DNA of 64,000 bases from Ampullaceana balthica (taxonomy: Eukaryota > Mollusca > Gastropoda > Lymnaeidae), in contig CALYLW010000066.1 in NCBI GenBank assembly GCA_944989445.1, forward strand, positions 278,501-342,500. Reading direction: 5' to 3'. A program made the translations under genes and the position numbers. Numbering within the stretch: position 1 is the first letter of the stretch; each line of letters opens with the position of its first letter. This document shows positions 10,480-21,245 of the stretch, piece after piece. Below the pieces are notes generated by a model. The model was not told the DNA's origin, ran no database searches, and was given only the letters and a program-made list of their open reading frames with translations.

Positions 10480-12229
10480 AGAAAAGTACCTCGGCATACA
10501 ATTTGACCAATACATCTTCTGTGACGACAGGACAGCAAAGTGGGCAGAGGTCAAGCATGTAATCCCTGCCATTGTTCTGTCATCACTTTTGAGATTATGT
10601 ATATGAACATGTATTACCAAGCCTAACAGATTTGTTATAGTTATTCTGTATCTTATCTTTCTGACTTTATAATAGATATTGCCGTTGTTTAACGATAAAA
10701 CAAACTAATTGTTGTAACTATAAACGATTTTGTATAATTATAATCCAAACGAATGTGTATAACTATAATCAAAACCAATTATCTGTAACTCCAAACCAAG
10801 CACGGTATAGAATCTTTTTTCTTTGGAACTCTTGTTGAAAAATAAATTTGCCTGTCTATTTGAAACATTTTCCCAAACGAACCAGACCAGACTGGCAATG
10901 TTGACACATACGACTTGTTACCAGTCGATTTTTTCTCTAGACTATTCACAAGCCCCGGGAGAACTTTGCAGGTGTTTATCCGTCCCTGCAAACACTGGAG
11001 TAGTTCCGCTTGATTTCCACTCGTGTAGTCCGATCGATTGCATCCAAAACTTAAAAGAAATAGGTCAGACCCAATCGTTGGTCTCGAACATATTTTCATA
11101 TGCACATTCGCTTATAGGCGCGTCTACGGCATTGATCGCCCGTAACGATATTGATTTTTAAGCTCAAACATTTCAATGAGCTGCGCTGTAAAGTTGATTT
11201 AATGGACTTGCCTGCAAATACCTTCATTATAATAGACTCGCCCGGCGGTCCATAGATTATAATGCAGTCTGCTGAATATAATGCACACGGTCGTCCTCGT
11301 CCAGTGACGCCGTATGTTGAGTACTACATTATATTATATCTTTCAACCTCTGATCCCCAGCGGCAACGAGGAGGGGGGTGTGCTGCAATAACAGCTGACC
11401 CCCTCTTCCCCATTTGGCCCCTATCCATTGACTCGTTTCAATGGACCATGATGGGTTAATCCCGCTATCAGCGACTGATCGCTGGGTTTCGATAGTGATT
11501 CAAGCGAGTGTAAATGAGGTAGGAAATAGTTGATTCTGTAGATTCCGCTGGACGCCTGCCTGCACCCAGATTGGGAAAACTACAGCACGCGGTTTACAGC
11601 AGGGCCAACGACACTTTCTTAACAAGCTCCAAACAGTAGCGGACTCACGACCAACACCAACGTGTTTTACAGCCTGCCAAAGTTCTTCATCTTTTTGCTA
11701 TGTTGATGTCCCACAATCAATATATTTAACATTATTCAGTGCTTTTTGGCATATAAACTATGTTTTGTTTTCTTTTTGACTTTAAAAACATACGAATTTT
11801 AAATCGCAAAACGGTAAAAATTATTTTTAAAAAAAAATGAACGAGTAGATAAAATCCTTTCTTGACAAAACAAAGTGATATAGATAAAATTTTTGAAATA
11901 AACACAATGTAAGGGATTTATCTTAATTGGCACCGTCTATTTTTAAATACAAGGTATTAATATAATGCTATTTAATATACCTCTTAGTGTAGTTACAGCA
12001 GTCACCTATCGCTGTGCGACAGGTTTTGACATAACTAGTTTGATCAGCCATTCATCTATACTTCAGTCCCTTGTTGAGACTAGCCATTTATCTACTAACC
12101 CGCAAGTGATACAATTCAACATGACCTATTTCCTTCTCATGAAACATATTACAACTACTATTCCACATCATCCCTTTCCTTCCCATTTAAAATTATATTT
12201 ATGCCACTGAGTATAAAACATCACCCTTC
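10480..12229. other. Intronic DNA, nothing recognised
   Basis: Two overlapping frames of about 110 codons occur at 10779-11161 on opposite strands, with no recognisable domain and no splice context. From about 11080 to 11660 base composition is closer to balanced than in neighbours, possibly a conserved non-coding or old element-derived block. The rest is AT-rich. Confidence 0.4.
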
Positions 12230-12345
12230 CCTTCCAATCAACTATTACATCGCATACCAACATCAAACACCTTCGCCTTCCAATCAACCATTATATCAAA
12301 TACAAATATCAAACACCTTCCCTTCCCATCAACCATTAGTATGTA
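12230..12345. repeat. Diverged left part of 40-bp minisatellite
   Basis: About three diverged copies of the unit found at 12671-13005 (caatcaactattacatcgca, ccaacatcaaacaccttc), ending at ccttcccatcaaccatta where LINE-derived sequence begins. Confidence 0.8.
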
Positions 12346-12670
12346 TAGTATGGCATCTGTCCGTCTACGAAAGGCGATAGATGTATCTTTATTATTTGCA
12401 GCTCTTGGTGTGGCTGATGAGACCAATCCTTGAGTGGCAGTCTCTTCTGCATGACACACACACGAAAGCAGTGGGGCAGTGTTACCTGGCCTTTCTCCTC
12501 GCTCTTTTCCCGACTGCTTCTGCCCTAGTTTGCTCCTCTGCTCTTAGTGATCCTTCTTTCACTATAGCCCGCCACATGGACATATCCTCTACCAGGTTTT
12601 CCCAGTTTTGTATATCAATGTTGGCTACTTTCATGTCTCTCTTGCATATGTCCACGTATCTGAGACCCGT
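12346..12670 (-). pseudogene. C-terminal fragment of a non-LTR retrotransposon endonuclease/RT polyprotein
   Basis: Minus-strand translation gives LRYVDICKRDMKVANIDIQN, then WENLVEDMSMWRAIVKEG, then a basic RARRKAR region and TAFVC. A one-base frame change then leads to RRDCHSRIGLISHTKSC in another frame. This order (LRYKD.CKRD..., W..L...R..WR..V..G, basic stretch, CxxCxRDCHSRIGL.SHxxxC zinc-knuckle) is the C-terminal tail seen on LINE-encoded endonuclease/RT proteins in many invertebrates (recognised from memory, not searched). No RT domain is present. It is flanked on both sides by the same 40-bp minisatellite and by the shared word cttcccatcaaccatta. Confidence 0.75.
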
Positions 12671-13005
12671 TCCCTTCCCATCAACCATTATATCACATAC
12701 CAATATCAAACGCTTTCCAAGCAACCATTATATCACATACCAACTTCAAACACCTTCCAATCAGCTATTATATCACATACCAACATCAAACACCTTCCAA
12801 TCAACCATTATATCACATACCAATATCAAACACCTTCCAATCAACTATTATATCACATACCAATATCAAACAACTTCCAATCAACTATTACATCACATAC
12901 CAATATCAAACACCTTCCAATCAACTATTATATCACATACCAATATCAAACAACTTCCAATCAACTATTACATCACATACCAATATCAAACATCTTCCCT
13001 TTCCA
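12671..13005. repeat. 40-bp minisatellite with 80-bp dimer structure
   Basis: About eight copies of a unit containing tatcacataccaatatcaaa and caccttccaatcaacta. From about 12830 an 80-bp dimer (acctt/tatatc then aactt/tacatc) is repeated twice. Frames through it (HIPTSNTFQSTIIS..) are artefacts. Confidence 0.93.
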
Positions 13006-13551
13006 TCAAACATAGCATCTCATGCCCGTTGATATCAAAATGTATTCCCTAACAACCTTACAAACATCATTTTTTCCCCGGGGAACTCTTTACATACGTT
13101 CAACTCCAATTTAAAAAATATATATATTTTCTTTCCTCCTTTACATTTTGTCCATATTCTACAATGAAATTCTCGTTCTCTTCGCTCCTCTCCACTACTA
13201 CCTGTCCATCTATCCCTCTCTATCCTCACATTTCTATTTCTCCCACTTTCCCTTTACAACTTTCTGTAATGATGGCCAGAGCCCCAGTTCCTTAAATCGA
13301 TGTTTAGTCTGTAGTTTTGGCTTTCGTGCCGTGCAATTATCTGGCCAGCACGAGGCCACCAGTTAAATAGACTTAAATATTCTCTGTTTTCCTTTTTATT
13401 TTTATGGAGGAGAAAAACCCTTTCCCGTGTGCAGCATTAATGCACATTTATCTGAATGCGTTCGATTTCCAGAGATTAAATTATTGGTCAGGAATGTTTG
13501 TCTTGTCAAGACATGTTTTTTAGCTTTCTATAAAACAACTAGATTGTTCCG
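13006..13551. other. Intronic DNA, pyrimidine-rich in part, nothing recognised
   Basis: 13130-13265 is C/T-rich on the + strand. No exon signals with matching phase were found. Confidence 0.4.
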
Positions 13552-13603
13552 GGGCGCCGTGGCGCCATCGGCGCCCACTTCTTTTAGGGCGCCTACGGCG
13601 CCC
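13552..13603. repeat. GC-rich GGCGCC palindrome cluster
   Basis: Four GGCGCC hexamers within about 50 bp of AT-rich DNA (ggggcgccgtggcgccatcg, gcgcccacttcttttagggc, gcctacggcgccc). Nested inverted repeats allow a very stable stem. Such structures often mark a DNA-transposon end; the adjacent sequence below fits that. Confidence 0.75.
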
Positions 13604-14030
13604 ACCTTATTCATAAGCAAAAATTAAACTTGCTGAAATGTTCACAAAGTATTTTTATAGGGGCCGTCCATAAAGTACGCCACTTTTTTTGTCAAAACCC
13701 CAAGTAACTTATCCTTGTTTGATAAATACGAAATATTAAACTTCCTGAAATGTACACAAAGTATTTTATAATTATAAATCATCAAATCCTATTTTTACAT
13801 CGTCCCCTTTTTCCAAAATTAAGATATAAGCTAAAGCAATGACGTCATATAATATATTTTTTACAGCGCGTCTTTAATTTGTAATTAATTTGCACACCTT
13901 TTGATGCACACCTTGTGTTAAATATAAGATCAACCAATGACGTCATATTAAATATTTTAACAGCGCTAATCACCACACGATTTTTTAAAACTGCTATAGA
14001 CTGTTCTACATCATCAGCGTTCCACATCCA
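13604..14030. mobile_element. Decayed non-autonomous DNA-element sequence
   Basis: A block 'cttgctgaaatgttcacaaa' (about 13630) recurs as 'cttcctgaaatgtacacaaa' (about 13741). Between them is ggggccgtccataaagtacg, which resembles ends of widespread invertebrate DNA transposons. Two 'caatgacgtcatat' segments (about 13840 and 13935), each followed by an 'acagcgc' word, form a second internal duplication. No transposase frame. Family not assigned. Confidence 0.45.
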
Positions 14031-14524
14031 ATGAGTGACTTGGGCTTTTATATTATATATAATGATCTTTTAATAATGTTAACATTATTAAAAATTTAAA
14101 AATATTGCAATCTCCTATAGTTCATAATTCGATATTTAATACATTCTATTTTATGAAATCATTAACTTAACTTAAAGAAAAACTTGTATTTTATTGAATA
14201 CATTTGGTTTCTCATCCAGCAATATTGTGTATTTTGTGCTGGCCGAATGGCTACATCTTCATTAAAAGTGCATTATGTTTAGTTAATTTTTTTTAAAGTA
14301 TTTTCTAGTATGAAATCATTTATCGATGAATATACTGCATATTTAGTAAACATCAGACTTAAACGTCGAAATATTGACATACAGAAAAATATCATTTCTA
14401 ACTGATAGTTCCATTTTATAGTTCAGTAACAATGGAAATGTTAAATTAACTCTACAGATGCTAATGAAGTTGATATTACCCAACTATTGCATATTTATTA
14501 TATTATCAAACCTTCTATTTGATA
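14031..14524. other. AT-rich intronic DNA, nothing recognised
   Basis: No exon, element terminus or tandem repeat supported. Confidence 0.4.
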
Positions 14525-15330
14525 AGATCAAACACTTGGTAGGGGAAATGAACCACGTTTTGCTAGCTGAAATGAACCAACACTTCCCAGATGATATGAA
14601 CCAACACTTGCTAGATGATATGAGCCAATAATTGTTAGATGATATGAACAAACAAATGTTAGATGATATGAACAAACACCTGCATGCCAGATGATATGAA
14701 CCAACAATTATTAGATGGTATGTACGAACACTTGCTAGATGATATGAACCAACAATTGCTACATGATATGAACCAATAATTGTTAGATGATATGAACAAA
14801 CAATTGTTTGATGATATGAACCAACACTTGTTAGATGATATAAACAAACAATTGTTTGATGATATGAACCAACACTTGTTAGATGATATAAACAAACAAT
14901 TGTTTGATGATATGAACCAACACTTGTTAGATGATATAAACAAACAATTGTTTGATGATATGAACCAACACTTGTTAGATGATATAAACAAACAATTGTT
15001 TGATGATATGAACCAACACTTGTTAGATGATATAAACAAACAATTGTTTGATGATATGAACCAACACTTGTTAGATGATATAAACAAACAATTGTTTGAT
15101 GATATGAACCAACACTTGTTAGATGATATAAACAAACAATTGTTTGATGATATGAACCAACACTTGTTAGATGATATAAACAAACAATTGTTTGATGATA
15201 TGAACCAACACTTGTTAGATGATATAAACAAACAATTGTTTGATGATATGAACCAACACTTGTTAGATGATATAAACAAACAATTGTTTGATGATATGAA
15301 CCAACACTTGTTAGATGATATACACCAATA
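14525..15330. repeat. 24-bp minisatellite homogenised as 48-bp dimers
   Basis: Left part (14525-14790) consists of diverged 24-bp units (gatgatatgaaccaacac..). Right part (about 14793-15321) is about 11 near-identical 48-bp dimers: ttgttagatgatataaacaa joined to acaattgtttgatgatatga. Because 24 is a multiple of three and the unit has no stop in several frames, three long frames (up to 305 codons, both strands: SVGSYHQTIVCLYHLT, CLFISSNKCWFISSNN, DDMNQHLLDDINKQLF) are open. None has a plausible start, splice context or gene-like composition. Confidence 0.96.
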
Positions 15331-15462
15331 ATTGCATTAATACGGCCATATTTTGAGCTGATCAAATTGAAGGAGTACTTGAATGATGTATCCGTAAACA
15401 AATATTTGAACGCTATTGACTGTAACCAACTTTGTTACGGAACACATAACGACATACGTACA

Positions 15463-15600
15463 GTGGTGAGGGCAGGGGGTACATATGTACCTATGAGTCA
15501 AGGTACAGGGGTGAGGGCAGGGGGTACATATGTACCTATGAGACAAGGTACAGGGGTGAGGGCAGGGGGTACATATGTACCTATGAGACAAGGTACAGGG
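15463..15600. repeat. 45-bp tandem repeat containing a 14-bp palindrome
   Basis: Three copies of a 45-bp unit (gtgagggcagggggtacata...). Each contains the perfect palindrome GGTACATATGTACC, followed by tatgag and caaggtaca. Confidence 0.93.
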
Positions 15601-15867
15601 CCGCTAAAATTATGCTTAAAATAAATGATATAAATAAACCAAGGGGTGTCATTTTTTAAGTTTTTGCCCGGGCGTAAATATCCAAATTACGCATCTGATA
15701 TGACGTGCACTTCCATAGGTTGACCATAACATGAAGATGACATGATGAAGTTGTATAATCGATATGACAATGTCATGAGTTCGTAGTGTATACAGCTCTA
15801 TTTTCATTGTGAGAAAATACCGAATAAGCCACCCTAGGTTATAGAAGGGAAATTTTGGCATCACTAG

Positions 15868-16473
15868 TCTAGAACAACCATCTATTATTTTATGTTCAGC
15901 TAATCTATCTAGTCCAATCATCTGTTAGCAAATAGTAAGATTATCTAGTACAACCATCTATGAGCCAATGGTCATTTAATCTATCTAGTACAATCATCTG
16001 TTAGCCAATAGTAAGATTATCTAGTACAGCCATCTATGAGCCAATGATCAATTAATCTATCTAGTACAATTATCTATTAGCTAATGGTTTACTAATATAT
16101 CTAGTACAATCATATGTTAGCCAATAGTAAGATTATCTAGTACAACCATCTATGAGCCAATGGTCAGTTAATCTATCTAGTACAATCATCTGTTAGCCAA
16201 TAGTAAGATTATCTAGTACAGCCATCTATGAGCCAATGGTCAGTTAATCTATCTAGTACAATCATCTGTTAGCCAATAGTAAGATTATCTAGTACAACCA
16301 GCTATGAGCCAATGGTCAGTTAATCTATCTAGTACAATTATCTATTAGCTAATGGTTTATTAATATATCTAGTACAATCATCATGTCATGGTAAACTAAT
16401 ATGTCTAGTACAACCGTATGTTAGTCAACGGTCAGCTAATCTATCTAGTACAACCATCTATGAACCAATAGCC
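15868..16473. repeat. 38-bp minisatellite in 76-bp dimers
   Basis: Units alternate 'atctagtacaatcatctgtt agccaatagtaagatt' and 'atctagtacaaccatctatg agccaatggtcagttaatct'. Later copies are more diverged. About eight dimers. Confidence 0.93.
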
Positions 16474-18232
16474 AAAAAACCTCCCAATTTTAAGCACATA
16501 CGTAAGTTGTATTTGCTTGACCCCACCCCCCCCCCTTTTTCTTTTTCAAGCTTGCATCTTCAACGCTGCTGACATCTTTTTATCACCAAATTTCATTTTC
16601 TAAGCCATTTAATCTGACCCTTTTCTCTCACGATCAAGGTTTCCTTTCGGTCTCTGATCGTTACAACTTATTTTTGGCCTGTGCTGGCCAACATGGCAAA
16701 CATTCGCCGTATTTGCTCTCAGCATCAAGGAATATTGGCAGACTATGACCAGATTTTTGTCCCATCTATTTTTATTGTCTCTCTTTCCTGTTTTTCTTCA
16801 CAAACTTGTCCGATGACATATGATGTCTACACGAGGACAGATTTTCTTATCCACATTGTCTTAACTTGTAGAAGGAGAGTTATCCGTTGACCTTTGTTCG
16901 GTTTTCTTTTTGATTATCTTCATACACTCTGGATTTATTACAGCGGATTTTGTCCTAATCCACACATAAAATATCTCAGCTTATGTTGAATACAATTGGT
17001 TGTGACTGTACCCTAATTACGGTTGCTGAGGTTTCTTTTAAAAAAAACATTATTACCTCAAATAAATTAACTTTATTGCAGTTTCACATGTATTAACTTC
17101 CATAAAGTGTCATTGACTTGCCTACATGCCATGTTAACGTACCTATACAGAGTCATACGGTTTGATGCGTTTGAACTCAGTTACACCAGTTACGCCATTC
17201 CCAGCTCAAAATTAATGTTAATTAATATCACTATAAAAAACCCCACCCAAAGAATTCAAGATTTCCAATTATGAGACTTGTGTACTCGATACGATTAGGT
17301 ATCGATCCTGTGTTCAGCTCAGGGTAGGCCAGTGAATATCGAATGAGATAATAGTGAGATCAGACAATGTACGTTCATTATAGCGAGAATTGCACGTGTG
17401 AACAATTTCTTCTTGTGTACTCGCGCCATAATGGGCTTTCCGTGTACATCATACTTTGGGGCGGCGGGGAGGGGTCCTCCTCAGACTGGAACATTGCCTG
17501 TTGTCAATAGAGTGTTATTTGATGTGTCTCGTCTGTTAGCTGTCGACAGTTGTCAATCGACGGGTGATGTGTGATGGTTGCCTGTCCAATATCATCTATG
17601 TAATGATATCAGATGTTTCGTTGCCTACATTTACCATCAGCAGTAGACCAGGGACTTGCTGACTCATATCTGCACGTGCCTTCACTGACATTCTCCCCCA
17701 TAAATGACTGCCGCTTATTGTTAAACTCGAGTTCATGTAGTTTTATTGATACATTTTGGTGATCAACTTTTGCCGATCATATTACCCATTCGTGGATTCA
17801 TTAAATAGATTTTATTGCCTTGTGCCACATATTGCCAAGTCATCAATGACAGTTCAAGGTCAAGGCATCATTTCACCAAAGCATTTCTCCTACATTAAGG
17901 TATTACCGGTAATTAGATTCTATAAAGTGGGGTAATTATAAAAATGATTGTAATAATCAAAGTTTTAAAATAATGAAGTCACTCCCTTATTCTTACTCTC
18001 TTATATAATTAATCTTCTATCATTGTAGTTTGTTACTGCTAACTCATCTCGGAAATCCTCTTGGATAAAAGCTACGCTATTTATAGATATTTATAGATAT
18101 TCAAAAGTCACAAGCATTGAAATAATTGTTTGTTTTTTTAATTTTGACTCAACAAAACGATTTAATATGTAAAGATATCCCCTTTCTATAATATATTTAG
18201 ATCGTTATTACATGTGTAGATAAATCCCGAAT
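16474..18232. other. Intronic DNA, nothing recognised
   Basis: C-run at about 16521-16535. A TCAAGGTCA nuclear-receptor-type half-site lies near 17855. 17380-17720 is less AT-rich than its surroundings and non-repetitive, so it is a candidate for a conserved regulatory block, but nothing here proves function. Confidence 0.4.
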
Positions 18233-18270
18233 TAAATAATAATAATAATAATAAATTGATTATTTATATA

Positions 18271-18306
18271 GCGCTGTATCCCAGTAAGGAACTGGGCTCA
18301 CAGCGC
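18271..18306 (-). other. 3'-terminal stem-loop of the LINE
   Basis: GCGCTGT..CCCAGT-AAGGA-ACTGGG..ACAGCGC folds into a two-part stem just before the (ATT)n tail. In CR1/L2-type elements the conserved 3' end is what the RT recognises (family knowledge). The copy at 24.8 kb keeps the outer GCGCT/AGCGC stem. Confidence 0.7.
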
Positions 18307-18434
18307 TTTACATGAAAGAAATAACATACCTATAAGTATTAAATTAACTTTCATATCACAACAAACACACAAAATTACAATACATTATACATAAGCTACG
18401 TTAATCATTTACAAGAAATGTTGTTTCATCAATT

Positions 18435-20041
18435 TTAAAAATAAATTTTGAAAAGATGTGTCTTAAGTGCAGTCTTGAAGGACTTGGTTGTTTGAATACT
18501 ACGTATGTGTAATGGTAGAGAATTCCATTGTTTGGCTGCACAAAAAGAGAACGACCTTTCACCAAACGTTTTGGTGCGTGTCGTAGGAACAGAGAGAACG
18601 CGTGTGTCTGCAGAAGATCTTAGCTTGCGAGTGGGTGAGTAGACCGACAAAAGTTCAGTAAGATACGATGGGCATGAGTCCGAAAAGAAATTGTGACAGA
18701 GAACGGCCAGTTTGTAATCAATACGGGCTTGTATAGGCAGCCAATGAAGTGAGCGAAGAAGTGGAGTAACATGGTCATGTTTTTTTGCCTTGAGCACCAG
18801 TCTGGCAGCTGAATTTTGAACTTTCTGTAGTCTTTCAATGCATTGTTTTGGCACACCTGACAGAAGAGAATTGCAGTAATCCATACGAGCCAGTACAAGA
18901 GCACAGACTAGTGTTTTTGTGGCACTAACTGTTAAGTAATGACGGATTGAGCTGATCTGACGAATGGCAGTGTAGGCAGAGCGACAGATGTGATTGATGA
19001 AGTTGTTAATAGACATGTTGTCAGAAATAATGTAGCCAAGATTCCTAGTCGATGTTGTGAACAGAATATCCGAACTGGCTACGTGAATTAACTTCGGAAG
19101 AGACAAAGTACTGCGTGATTTATTGTTGCAAAATAGAAGTGCTTCAGTCTTGTCATCATTCAGCTTGAGTTTGCTTAACGTCATCCAAGACTTCACTTCA
19201 CCAATGCACTCCTGCAACAATTGGACACCGGAGTCCATATTAGAGGGATCAGTGTAAGTATATAGTTGAATATCATCTGCAAATGATTGGCTTTTAACTG
19301 AATGCTTTTCAAGCAGTAGAAGTAGCGGTCTTATATACAGTACAAAAAGTACCGGACCCAAAACAGAGCCCTGAGGCACACCATAAAGCAAGTCAGCTTT
19401 GTGAGAGATACAGCCATCTACTGATACTACATGTGATCTGTTAGATAAGTATGATTGAAACCAAGCCAGAACTGAGCCAGAAATTCCAAAATAATTTTGC
19501 AGGGTTTTCAGCAGTATTTGATGGTCGACAGTGTCAAAGGCTGCACTAAGATCTAAGAGGACCAATATAGAAATTTTCCCACTGTCCAGTGCGAGCAGGA
19601 GGTCATTTGTTACCTACAACAGTGTGGTCTCTGTGCTGTGAGAAGGTCTGTAGGCCGACTGATTAGGACTTAGAAGAGTGTGGTCATTTAGATAAGAAAA
19701 ATGTTGTTTTAAGACTAGTTTTTCAATGACTTTCGACAAAAATGAAATATTAGACACAGGTCGATAGTTGTTTAAATTGTTTTGGTCTAACCCTTTTTTT
19801 TCAGCAAGGGTTTTATAATAGCAGATTTACATAATGAAGGAAAGGTGCCAGATTTTACACTTTCATTAACTATATTAGTTACTGTTGGGAGTAAGAGATC
19901 TAATGACTCAACCAATAGTGGAGTGGGGATGGGATCAAGAGGGCAGGACGTTGGCTTAGATTTTAGAATAATACTTTTGACCTCATTTTCCGTAAATGAC
20001 TGAAACATGTCAAAGCCTGACCTCACAGCAAAATAAGCCAA
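18435..20041 (-). pseudogene. LINE reverse transcriptase (broken)
   Basis: The main open part (18435-19565) has RT motifs in order: LDLSAAFDTVDH (about residues 4-15), YGVPQGSVLGP (61-71), SFADDIQLY (94-102; the catalytic FADD is intact). It then has the usual C-terminal region LHWLPIQARIDYK and AAKQWNSLPLHIRS. Upstream, 19787-20041 encodes the N-terminal RT part (ENEVKSIILKSKPTSCPLDP, IIKPLLKK). The two are separated by a frameshift in the A-run near 19795 and an in-frame TAG near 19613 (TETTLL*VTNDLL), with NYRPVSNISFLSKVIEKL readable between. The copy is therefore inactive. It inserted in the RBPMS intron antisense to the gene. Confidence 0.9.
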
Positions 20042-20045
20042 TAAG

Positions 20046-20261
20046 CCATATTACTTAATGTGTTACAGGAGTTCATGTCGCTACCCAGAGCATTTTTTTC
20101 TTCTTTACAAGCGCTGGAGTGTTTCATTTATTCGTAATGTGTGACGCTTGCATCTATATTCTTAAATCGAGTCTATAAAACCTGTGACAATGAGTAAATA
20201 ATCATCCTTCCAAACAAAATAATTTACACCAAATATCAGAAAATTCTAGATGCTACTTCCT
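20046..20261. other. Short intronic gap
   Basis: No feature recognised between the LINE's truncated end and the 34-bp array. Confidence 0.4.
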
Positions 20262-20712
20262 TCCTGTGCCTCATTGTTCTATCAAAACTCTATGTTACAG
20301 TTCCTCATTGTTCTATCAAAACTCTCGGTTACACTTCCTCATTGTTCTATCAACACTCTATGTTACAGTTTCTTATTGTTCTATAAAAACTCTGTTACAG
20401 TTCCTCATTGTTCTATCAAAACTCTCTGTTACAGTTCCTCATTGTTCTATCAAAACTCTATGTTACAGTTTCTTATTGTTCTATAAAAACTCTATGTTAC
20501 ATTTCCTCATTGTTCTATCAAAACTCTCTGTTACAGTTCCTCATTGTTCTATCAAAACTCTATGTTACAGTTTCTTATTGTTCTATCAAAACTCTATGTT
20601 ACAGTTTCTTATTGTTCTATAAAAACTCTATGTTACAGTTCCTCATTGTTCTATCAAAACTCTCTGTTACAGTTCCTCATTGTTCTATCAAAACTCTATG
20701 TTACAGTTCCCC
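20262..20712. repeat. 34-bp minisatellite, about 13 copies
   Basis: Unit contains cattgttctatcaaaactct and atgttacagttcct, with variants ctctgttac, ctataaaaac and tttctta. The frames through it (SLFYQNSMLQFLIVLSKL) are artefacts. Confidence 0.95.
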
Positions 20713-21002
20713 ATGGCGAGAATTCATCGTTAGATTAAATGTTTCTATGTTTACAGACCTTCTACCCGGGGTCACGTTTGTTTTCTTCCCGTCAGGAAGG
20801 GGGAGGGTTACTTTATTTTAACTGTACAGAGGCGTACCCCCGGTAATGTGTAACCCTAGATGGGCTGAGCACAACCAATAACATTCAAAGGAAATCTTTA
20901 ACAGGCAACGCCTTCCCCGGGTCATGAGGTGCGGAGTTCTTGTTTTCTTCACAAAGGTGGCACTCAGTTTGCCACTTTGGTCTTTAAGGTGGCTGTTCGG
21001 GT

Positions 21003-21245
21003 TTTTGAAAATAACAGAGTAGCTGGGAGGTAGTGGTTGAAATAACAGAGTAGCTGGGAGGTAGTGGTTGAAATAACAGAGTAGCTGGGAGGTAGTGGTT
21101 GAAATAACAGAGTAGCTGGGAGGTAGTGGTTTAAATAAAAGAGTAGCTGGGAGGTAGTGGTTTAAATAACAGAGAAGCTGGGAGGTAGGGGCCTTAATAA
21201 CAGAATAGCTGGGAGGTAGTGGTTTAAATAACAGAGTAGCAGAAT
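21003..21245. repeat. 31-bp minisatellite, about 8 copies
   Basis: Unit contains aaataacagagtagctggga and ggtagtggtt; the last units are diverged. The minus-strand frame (PPSYSVI repeats) is not a gene. Confidence 0.93.

Larger units (their letters stand above)
18233..20045 (-). mobile_element. CR1/L2-like non-LTR retrotransposon, 5'-truncated and decayed
   Basis: On the minus strand: RT domain, C-terminal region, short 3' UTR with a GCGCT stem-loop (18271-18306), and an (ATT)n tail (18233-18254). This is the layout of CR1/L2/Rex-type LINEs, which end in short simple repeats rather than poly-A. It is truncated at about 20045, so the endonuclease and ORF1 are missing. A shorter relative lies at 24775-25345. 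Confidence 0.88.

Noticed and set aside
9901..10620. 239-codon minus frame (STDPFHPSTRSLYS repeats)
   Set aside because: Antisense reading of the 42-bp minisatellite; the + strand is equally open.
10779..11161. Overlapping ~110-codon frames on both strands as a small gene
   Set aside because: No domain, no splice signals with phase support; length is within chance for this composition.
14484..15401. 305-, 206- and 183-codon open frames as a repetitive protein gene
   Set aside because: All are readings of the same 24/48-bp array, open on both strands because the period is divisible by three and stop-free. No splice or start context.
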